A stretch of DNA of 64,000 bases, from assembly GCA_033439295.1 (NCBI GenBank), contig JAVTLE010000008.1:1178001-1242000 (forward strand), in the 5' to 3' direction. Source of the DNA: Deuterostichococcus epilithicus (Eukaryota > Chlorophyta > Trebouxiophyceae > Prasiolales > Stichococcaceae). This document shows positions 56,101 through 64,000 of this stretch, piece after piece. Each line of letters begins with the position of its first letter. The stretch's first letter is position 1. The position numbers and the translations under genes are program-made. A model generated the notes under the pieces. The model did not search any database and was not told the origin of the DNA. It saw only the letters and a program-made list of their open reading frames with translations.

Positions 56101-58555
56101 CCCTGCATACGCTCAGGGTCATCGGACAGGGGGATCTGTCATGTCATGAACAGTGGAAGAAGCGACTCCCTGGTGCCCTCAGCGGCGCAATTCCAGAGAG
56201 TGATGGGACGTACCTGCCAGGTCGTGACGCTGACGGGCCCGGCCGCAGGCCTGTTGATGGGCGCCGCCGAGCGGGGCGACGCTGCAGCCTGCCGCTCCTT
56301 GATGCTGATCGCCAGGAAGACATGGCCCACGCTGCATGAAGAAAGAGGCACATAAGCAGCAGCAATGCGTTTGCAAGCTGTGCCTGCATTGTTTGTGCTC
56401 AGGGCTGCTTGGCAGGTCAACCAGGTCAGCTACCGCTGCAATACGCTTTCATGCAACAGTGCCTGCTTGGACCGCCAGGCGACGAGCACGCACCGGTTGC
56501 CGTCCTTGTCCAGGACCTCGACCGATGGCGGCCCGCTGATCGGCGCAGCCACAGGCGCTGCCTCCTTGGGGCGCGACCGCCACAAGCTTTGTTTGGCCTT
56601 GGGGTTACTAACTGCTGCAGGCGCCGCGCACTTCTGCTCTGCCGCCTGATGGACAGCACCATGCTGATGCTCAGGCCAACGACATGAAGCGCTTGGCAGA
56701 GACGGTGCAGTTGCAAAGCTTGTGATGCCATCGGAGCCGTGCAGCCCGGGACATCGAGCGCAGCTTGCAGGAAACCCGTTCTCAGGCTCAAACACACCCT
56801 ACCGCTCGCTAGAGTAGTGCACCATATGTCGCTGACCCCAGCTTTCACCGTCCAGCTTTTTGTCTCGGACATGCCAGGGACGCACCTGCCACAGGTCGGC
56901 AATGGGTGTGCTGCCGGCCGCCACCAGACCGGCATCGTTGTGCACCTCCACCCGGAGCGCCGCGCCGCGCTCCGCCGCCACCATTGCGACCATTTCGCTG
57001 CTGTTGCAGTCCGCCACGGACGTCCACACACCCCGGTCGTCTGTGCATGTTGCGGGGAGTGCATCGATGCCAAGTCTGCTGCCAGCCGGTCGAAAGCAGC
57101 CACAGTAGCTCATGCGGACAGTGCCACATGCCCCTGTCCCTTTGTTGTCCACCGGTGCAGATGCTATCCTGAACCGTATTGTAGCCAGGGCGCTGCTAGG
57201 TGCTGGACCTTCTGCTGCTGTGCTACCTGTGCACAGTGTCGCGGATCAATGCTTCAAGGACTCTCCGCAGCGCACCCGGCTGCGACTCGGCGTGCAGGGA
57301 GACGTACACCTTGTCGGGCTTGCCCAGCTCCAGGCCGGAGAAGGCCGCCACCTGCGCCCGAAGCTGCGTCGCCGAATCCTCTGCTGGAAGCGTGCGCACC
57401 TGAGGCGTCTCGCTCCTGCGAGGTACCGGGGCGGTGTGTGCAAGGCACGAGTGTGGTTGATATGGATGCAACAGTTGCTGGACATTGTGCACCGAGAGGA
57501 CTTGCCCTGCCGCATGGCGGGACGCCTGAGTCAGCAATGTATGGCGGTTTCATCCAGGAAACACAGTGAGGCCAACGATCCAGGATGCGGGCCTTTGTCA
57601 GCCAGGCCTGCCAAGGTGGGCAGGCCTGTTGCAAGTCCGCGCAAGAGCAGCCGATGTGGCACGCCGACACACCAAATGGCACAGCACACGGCGCGCACCA
57701 GGAAAGCACAGCACCGCCGGCCGCGCTGGAGGCCTCGCCGGGCGGCGGCGGCCGCAGCATCAGGCCGTCGCATCCGAATGCCTGCTTGAGCGGAGTGCAG
57801 CTGTCCTGCAGGAAGCTGGCGGCCTCCGGGGCGCCCTCGGTGACCGCCTTGATGCACACTTGCAGGCAGGCCTGCAGGGTGTGGCGCTCAACAGTTCAGA
57901 ACGCTACGCGCAAATGACGCGGGTGCAGGCCTGGGCAGCAGGGGCGTCACAACGCTGGAGCACAGGGTGTCAACTCTGCTGCGCAGGCGCGGTCGCACTC
58001 ATTCGCCCACACGGCCATTGGGCGCCGGCGATCGAGGCAAGCGGCCCACCTCGTAGGCCAGCACCCTGGTCCACGCCTTGTCGCGGGGCAGCACCACGCA
58101 GTTGTCGTCCTCAGGCTCCTCCGGTGCCTCGGGCGCGTCCGCCTGTGGCACTTCCGTCGCAATCTCCTCCGGAGCAAGTATGGGTGCCTCCTTGTCCAAC
58201 TGCTGTGCGGACGACGCATCCGAGGCGTCCACCACGATCTTGATGGTCGAGTCCCGTTTCGGCGATTTGCCTGTCGCCATCGACTTTTGAAGCACATCCT
58301 CGTCGACGCCCTCCTGCACATAAATTCGAGTCACCACTGAGCGCGTACTGCAGCGGCCGATTTTGCGCTTCCATGCAACACGAACGTGCCGCATTCGAGA
58401 TGCCGAGGCGGCGTACACAACGTTGATCGGTTAGAACGTCACGACAATTGAGCTTTCACCTGGTGCAACGGGAGCGCCGGCCCAGCGTTCAGCCGGACAG
58501 ACGACGCCCTCGGCAGTGGTCGACCAGCCTCTGTGGGCATGGCGACGTCCTCCAT
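50183..58555 (-). CDS. Large C2/MUN-like protein of a green-plant family
   Basis: About 25 exons over 8.4 kb, roughly 1,000-1,100 residues. It starts MEDVAMPTEAGRPLPRAS (58555), joined to EGVDEDVLQKSMATGKSP. A region with C2-like strands (about 57080-56215) has ALRVEVHNDAGLVAAG, PSVEVLDKDGNRCVLVAW and GHVFLAISIKER. Then follow VYETVLETALAKQGC, SLALTGPWRWLLRE, HYGVRPTFAALAFLRW, EVDILNEVAHACEALLATTF, EGYHSLSEKEPAGIL, RLISETGVLPAIVDLP, ELMLYQRIVTCWPQFGPALE and, near the end, ALTRGLWELSAKEIFDYLEG, NAALMLDHVDAFFRESLA and the C-terminus HMLLAANTQGNMSFNPY. This order matches a land-plant family of about 1,100-1,200 residues that I know only as uncharacterised. The all-helical second half resembles MUN/UNC13-type tethering domains, so a role in vesicle traffic is an inference. 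The first and last exons are firm; some middle borders are approximate. Confidence 0.75.
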
Positions 58556-59889
58556 GACGCCTGGACAGCAGAACGGGTCCCCGTTGGGCGGATGCGAGGC
58601 AAACGCACACCGACAGCTGGGGAACCGGCAGTTCGCGGACCACCCAGCGCTGCAGATGTCACAGCGTCTCAGTAGACCAGATCTCCATCTAGCAGGGCCA
58701 GCCAGTTTGCACGAGGCTACGCGCACCAGCAGGCAGGCGCTGTTGCAGCGCACAGCCACTTGGGACGAGACGGCACTCTCACAGTGCGCTGTGCAGTCGA
58801 GCGCGGTGACCCTATCCCGACTTCCTAGTCTGGATATCGATCGTCCTCGACAACCAATATGACCTCGTGCTTTGCGCTGCCCGGCAAGCGACCACTGCTG
58901 AGTGCTGACGGAACAGCTGATTTGGCATTTGCGCATTTCGAACGAGGTGGGACTCTATCACCAAATCGGCTCCCGCCGATTGACCTCCCTCCCGGGAATG
59001 CATCGGTACTGAGCTGCCAAAGCGCGGTGTTGTGACCATTTGCGGGCCCATTCATGACAGCCAACGCGACTACATAAGAAATCTCTTTCCGGACGGTGGA
59101 CGAGGCGCCAGAACACACTTTGGGTGTGTAGCGAGGCAGCCAAGACATGCCGCTATCAAACGCTCACAGTGCGCCTGTGACGCCTGTCAGACAGCGAAGC
59201 AGCGTGAGCATCTTCCTCTTGAGACATCTGACAGCCTTATCGCCTTGCAGATCTGCTCTACTGCTTCCGTTCGGGCAGACCTGTCATCTCAGATCGCATG
59301 CGCTGCACGACGGAGGCGCGACATCCGACCGCACATTCAGTAGCAGCGGATGCTTCCTTTTCGGGCATCTTCCCAGCTGGTCAATGCGCGCCCGGTTGGC
59401 AATCCAAAATTCGAAAAGGGCTCGTGCACCTGCACAAGTCACGGCTGGTCTTCCCCCAGGCGCTTCCTGCAAAGACCACATCTGCGCTCGAAACTCCGAG
59501 CACAGGGTCCACTTATCTCGACCAAATAGGACAGTCACGTCGCAAATGATGCGCTGCAACCGGCTGGGCTCAGATGCATTGCCACCTCATTCCAAATGCC
59601 ACAGCCTGATGACCCAAGGCGAGGTCGTGCAGATATCGCAGCTTCCAGCATCGGCACGGTCATTGTGGCTCACTGCTCGGGCGAGCAATCCTACGTGTGC
59701 TGGAATGGCGGGCGTGATATGGCTGCGCGTCCTCCTTGCAGAGTGCACAGTGTCTTGGGTTCAAGCCACGCTGCTCATTGCAGGGGTCTCGGCAGCAAAC
59801 GCTGGCGTCGCCGGCACACTCGCACAGCAGCTATTCCGCGTTCACGAGCAGCCCAAGCCAGAAGCTTCCGCCCATCCACCTCTCCACGG
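58556..59889. promoter_or_regulatory. Divergent upstream region, C2/MUN-like gene / EB1-like gene
   Basis: 1.3 kb between the start of the C2/MUN-like gene and the first firm EB1 exon. It must contain the missing start exon of the EB1-like gene. Frames are open in several phases, so I could not choose the exon. Confidence 0.35.
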
Positions 59890-61693
59890 TCGGCAGGCGT
59901 GAGCTGCTCACCTGGGTCAATGACACACTGGACCTGGACCTCGCCGACATCTCGCAGGTGACGGCGGCTGCCGTGGCGCAATCAAATAAGCAGCATTTGC
60001 AGCGCAACTTCAGCGAGATCTTTGCTGATCCGCGCTCACCGTTGAAAGCGCAGGCGAACAATGGGGCGGTGGCATGCCAGATGCTGGATCGGTGAGTCCG
60101 AACTTTACTGGGTGTGTGCATGCGCAGCATAAAAGACACAGCCTGCTGCGCTTTCTGATCGCGTACTTGGCTAAGTGGTAGAACCTACGAAAGACTGAGA
60201 GACTTAGTCTGTGTGCCATTGCTAGGTTGAACCCAGTGAACCCCGAGGTAAAGCTGGAGCCTGTGCACCCCCTGGCATGCGGCGAACTAGAATATCGCGA
60301 AGGTCGTTGCTTGCTGTGCGCTGTTTGATGCACGGCAGCACTCTCAACAGCGCCTGACTTACATTTTCGGCATCAGGTGGTCAACATGCGCAAAGTGGAT
60401 TTCAACGCAAGGAATGCCTACTACATGGAAAAGAACTGGCGGGTACTGCAGCTGGCATTCGTGGAGCTGGACATCGACTGGGTGCGCTATGCCTCAGGCC
60501 TGCAGATGCCAGCAGGCGCCTGCCAGCAGGAGGCTTGCGCCTGCAGCATGGGGACACACGCATTTCTGATCCCAAAAGATGGGTCAATGCGGCGCCTCCC
60601 AGCTGTCATCTCAGCAAGCCCGACTCTGATGCACCCAGCGCAGCCGATGTCAAACCAGCCTCCCCTGATGACTGTGCATGCTTACGCCGCAGAATGTGAA
60701 CGTTGACAGATGCCAGCAGGGGCACCAGATGGACCTCCTGCTCCTCTTCCGATGGTTCAAGCAGCGCTATGACACCTGGGAGGTGGGCAGAAGTCTTGCA
60801 GTGTGGTGCATAAAGCCATTTTGGTGATGCGCGCGCACCCTCTCTCGCAAGCCTGCCGCGACTTCGTTTTTCAAAGCTCTTCAACCCCGCATCACCAAAT
60901 CGAAGCCGTCCAACCTGCCATGCAGGCTGAACTGCACGCCAGGGGCGAAACGCTGCCTCCGTATGACCCAAAGGTGACCAGTGCTGTTCTATGGACGCGC
61001 CAGCCACGCTGCCACCTTGCTTTTGACAGTACTTTTCCAATTTATCCAATTCGTATTAAGACACGAGAAGCATGCAAGACGACGAGGATTGGCGTCACAG
61101 GCGCGGCGGGCGCTGTCGAAGACGGGCGACATCAGGGATCCTCTGGCGCCATCACCGTCGCGGGCGCTCTCGCTGCCCTCGTCGCCGCAGCCGCGATTGC
61201 ACGGCAAGGGGGGTAAGGCGCGGCTTGGTGTGCCGTGCATGCATGCTCAGCACATCCTTTCCGTGAGACTAGTCACGAGGTGCTGCACAGTCAATAACTT
61301 GAAAGTGGCATCTGACATCTGACTGTCAACGAAAAGCGAGAGCAAGGGATGACCATTTGCCACTGTTCCACTCTGCTTCCAGCGCAGCCTGTTGAGCGCG
61401 TGGGACTGACAAATCTGCTGCACCGTCAGGTGACGATGACAGCGCTCGGGACTACACGGCAAACTCACCCAGGGCAGGCACCGGCAGCAGCTTCACAAAG
61501 GTAGTCCAATCTGCTGCGAAATCGTGTGATGCCCCTTGGCTGCATGCATGAGCCTGCAGACTCATCGAATCAAGCTTCAGTGTGGTCTTCGCACCCAGGC
61601 CTGGCAGATTATTGACATGGCTGCCTCTTTGCTCTGCAGGGCCAGAAAAAGCCGTCAATCTGGCAGAAGTTCAAGGCAAGCTTCCGTTCTTAG
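59890..61693 (+). CDS. EB1-like microtubule plus-end binding protein (calponin-homology domain)
   Basis: EB proteins track growing microtubule ends through an N-terminal calponin-homology domain. Firm exons, joined in phase, read GRRELLTWVNDTLDLDLADI, ANNGAVACQMLDRLNPVNPE, VVNMRKVDFNARNAYYMEKN, WRVLQLAFVELDIDW, NVNVDRCQQGHQMDLLLLFR, WFKQRYDTWE and AELHARGETLPPYDPK. This matches the EB1 CH domain, including the MRKVDFNA loop and FRWFKQRYD helix. No Met precedes the first exon in its frame, so a start exon lies upstream. After PYDPK a basic Ser/Pro-rich exon (about 61070-61212; one frame has RRGLASQARRALSKTGDI) resembles the EB linker, and the last exon (61640-61693 in the frame ending WQKFKASFRS) ends at TAG 61691-61693. 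A different phase would extend the end to about 61719. I see no EB-homology coiled coil. Confidence 0.75.
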
Positions 61694-62128
61694 AAATCAA
61701 CAGACACACGATCTGATCTGCCAGCAGGCTCCGCCATGTCTGTGAAGGGATATACTCAGGCTGGCTGCAGGCTCGCTGCCGCGCCATTCAGTTGTTCAAT
61801 ATAGTAAGATGATTAGATTTGAGCGTGGTTTTCTCGGCGAGCAAAACCTGTTACTGGCGTCTGCAGAGCGCTATTACGAGACCTGGCTCGTTTGCTTTGG
61901 CTCTCAGAATAATTGAAGGCGCTGCCATTGTTGCGATTTGTTGCAGTTGCCCATTTGAATTAGGTTTTGTGTAACATTGAGGAACTTTGAAGGCTTTGTG
62001 ACAAGATGGGACAGTACTGCAACAGTGACATGTAGGGGCGGCCCACATCATCTCCGACAAGCTCTCACAACAGTCATTCGCATCCACAGGATGGCTGAAA
62101 TTTTTTAGTAATGTCTGGCATAGCCCAA
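61694..62128. other. Convergent intergenic region, EB1-like / Ap4A phosphorylase
   Basis: 435 bases of lower GC with no exon support. A TGTAA at 61970-61974 might be the EB1-like gene's poly(A) signal. Confidence 0.4.
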
Positions 62129-63596
62129 TCACCATGCAGTGCCCACGTCCGACAGGACTTTCAGTGGAGTCTGTTCCTCGAGGTAATTTTTCGCCTCCTC
62201 GCTTTTAAAGAACAGGGTGCCAGCGAAGCCGAGGCTATTGACGGAGGCGGGGCCAGAGGACTCCTTGCTTCGCGGGATTAGCTGCAGATACTCCTGTGTG
62301 AGTAGCACGTTATATGACAGGGTCTTGACGCCGCCGCTGTGCTGCCCAGATGCCCGAAGCATGTCGTTCGCCAGGGCTGCCAGCTGTGAGCCCTCCAACC
62401 TGCGACGCCAGCAGAGTAGAGACAGTTCATAGGTAGGTCGGTGACACCTACAGTTCAAGCTGCGCCTTCCAGAAGGAATTGGACCGAGGATGGTGTGCGC
62501 TGCGTTTCGAAGTCATTGCAGGCGGGAGTCACCTCTCCGGCAGCCGCGCCGCAAAGCACTGGTAGGGGAGCTGCCGCAGCTGCCGCACTTCCGCCACGCT
62601 GCTGCCCTCTGTGCCAGCACTCAGGACCGCTTGCAATGGCAGCTCCGCTGGCAGCCCTTCCATCAATGGCAGCGGCACCACCTGCTTGCAACAGCATGAC
62701 GCAATATGACGAGGTCCAGAGACCTGCCTCCTGACCAGCTTGCTCATTCATAGCGCCACACTGCTTGCTGCCAGTATGATACATTTGGCAAAAATCCAAC
62801 AACCGTTGACCACGCACCTGCACATGCTTGTGCGGCTGACTTGCGCCCGATTCTGGTCCGCAGTTGAAATATGCGATGCCGCCGTGCGGCATGGCCTGGA
62901 CATATACCTACATCATCAGTCCGAATGCAGAAGGCGCGGCATCAAATGATGGATCAGCACAGGGGCACTGCGGGGTGCCACCTGGAACTCGTGTCAGCGC
63001 GGCCTGATCAGCGGGCCTGATCAGCGAGCTTGATCAGTGGGCGAACACACACCTGAATGACCATGAGCGTGGCATCAAAGTCAGCAGCGGTTAGCGGGCT
63101 GGTCTGCTCCTCAAACTGGCGCGTCACAACCAGCGTGTGATAGGGCACCACGTTGAACTTGTTGAGCAGGCATGTGTGCGTGTCTGACAGGTGCTCCACC
63201 CACAGCGCCTCGTCGTAGGGCAGGAAGGGGTTCGCCGGCTTGCCGCCGCTGCATGTGTTGGCAAAGATGTAAGGGACCCACCCGCCGGCGCTGCCGCCAA
63301 ACATATCATTCCGCCGATCAGTTGCATGCGAAAATGGGCTTAAATTTTGCAGCAGGCCTCCTCTGAGCCTCAATTCGATGTGTTTGACAGCACCTGTCCG
63401 CAGCTTTTGGCGGCTTGGGCTTGCTGTTCAGTGACGCCGCCACACGCAGGACGAAGCCCACATTCAGTGCTGGATCGACGAAGACCTTGTCGTCGGTCTC
63501 TGTCCTGAACACGTCGCGGTTCTCCAGCGCTGTGTGGTACACACTGACAAGCCGCTGCCACAGCGGGCTTTCGGCGCCGCCGCTAGCCGCATGCAT
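62129..63596 (-). CDS. Ap4A phosphorylase (ATP adenylyltransferase, APA1/2 family)
   Basis: Cleaves diadenosine tetraphosphate with phosphate to ADP and ATP; a HIT-superfamily (GalT-like) enzyme. Five exons are visible: 63596 to about 63385 (SPLWQRLVSVYHTALENRDV, NVGFVLRVAASLN), about 63253-63054 (NPFLPYDEALWVEHLSDTHT, LLNKFNVVPYHTLVVTRQFE), about 62895-62821 (MPHGGIAYFNCGPESGASQP, HKHVQ), about 62690-62530 (VVPLPLMEGLPAELPLQAVL) and 62399-62129 (GVKTLSYNVLLTQEYLQLIP, SVNSLGFAGTLFFKSEEAK). The active-site HxHxQ in SQPHKHVQ is intact, so catalysis is expected. The start at 63596 (MHAASGGAES) fits the usual length; an in-frame Met at 63776 would add 60 residues (MFSAPPLTRQLGTIATASH) that could be an organelle signal. 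Confidence 0.92.
63002..63043. repeat. 14-bp tandem repeat, three copies, in an Ap4A phosphorylase intron
   Basis: Three successive copies of a 14-base unit like GCCTGATCAGCGGG, each with the palindrome TGATCA, lie just downstream of the second-exon donor on the minus strand. The third copy is diverged. Confidence 0.7.
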
Positions 63597-64000
63597 GGCC
63601 GCCACGGAATTGGCAGAGGCTCCTACATGGGCGAGTCCTTTGCTCAGGAATATGACTGGTGGATTTGATCTCAAATGAGCTGGACCAACTGGACGCAAGC
63701 AGAAGGAGGGTGCTGTGGCGTGGCTGGCAGTTGCAATCGTCCCAAGTTGACGGGTCAGGGGTGGAGCTGAAAACATGCGAAGGCGCCGAGGGACACTTCA
63801 AACAAACAATTCGACAATGCTTTGCCGAAACGCCAACGCTGCCCAGCATGATCGCCAGAAACCCTTCTGCGTCAAGGCATCATGGCAATGCATGAGGCAT
63901 TCCGGTGGCACACCTGCATTTGCATGGATCGGAAGTGGTCTACATCGACACGGTCGGCTTGATGTTCGGCAGAAGCACGCGACCGACGCGGCACCTGCTC
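63597..64000. other. Upstream region of Ap4A phosphorylase and window edge
   Basis: Contains the possible N-terminal extension of the Ap4A phosphorylase (63776-63597). At 64000 to about 63916 the minus strand has an open frame ending SMQMQ at a CAG|GTGTGC donor-like site; it might be an exon of the next gene, but it is too short to judge. Confidence 0.3.

Overview
This window is nuclear DNA from a GC-rich, intron-dense green alga, most like a core chlorophyte of the Chlorella/trebouxiophyte type. Genes are split into many short exons (often 50-250 bp) by introns of roughly 70-400 bp. The encoded set is eukaryotic and plant-lineage: a chloroplast-type RidA, a cyanobacteria/plant-restricted thylakoid-type protein, and a large protein of a family I know only from green plants. 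No bacterial, viral, CRISPR, rRNA, tRNA or transposon genes were seen. I built exon models by hand from splice signals and family conservation. Complete models with matching phases were obtained for MCM7 (740 aa), cyclin D (353), importin beta (877), RidA (180), eL32 (134), a DUF3172-like protein (284), RNF113/CWC24 (334), SCO1 (295) and a Myb/SANT protein (235).

Layout, left to right: S-formylglutathione hydrolase (-, last exon cut off by the window edge); CTP synthase (-); MCM7 (+), divergent from CTP synthase across about 345 bp; an unresolved 1.8 kb stretch with a cluster of E2F-like sites; a D-type cyclin (+); importin beta-1 (-); the ubiquitin-handling WD40 protein PLAA/DOA1 (+); RidA (-); ribosomal protein eL32 (+); a small unknown gene (-); nucleoporin NUP62/NSP1 (+); a DUF3172-like plastid protein (+); splicing/ubiquitin factor RNF113/CWC24 (-); mitochondrial copper chaperone SCO1 (+); a UBA-domain gene (-); a Myb/SANT gene (-); a large C2/MUN-like plant-family gene (-); an EB1-like calponin-homology gene (+); and an Ap4A phosphorylase (-).

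The genes are mostly housekeeping and act separately. Loose functional groupings are visible: DNA replication and G1/S control (CTP synthase, MCM7, E2F-like sites, cyclin D) and nuclear transport (importin beta, NUP62). I found no new multi-gene system. The most interesting observations are: MCM7 has lost all four zinc-binding cysteines; GC-AG introns are very frequent (4 of 16 in importin beta, plus others elsewhere); three genes carry intronic 'echoes' that copy the splice acceptor and beginning of the following exon; a compact E2F-site cluster precedes an unresolved gene; and the EB1-like gene shows no visible EB-homology dimerisation region.
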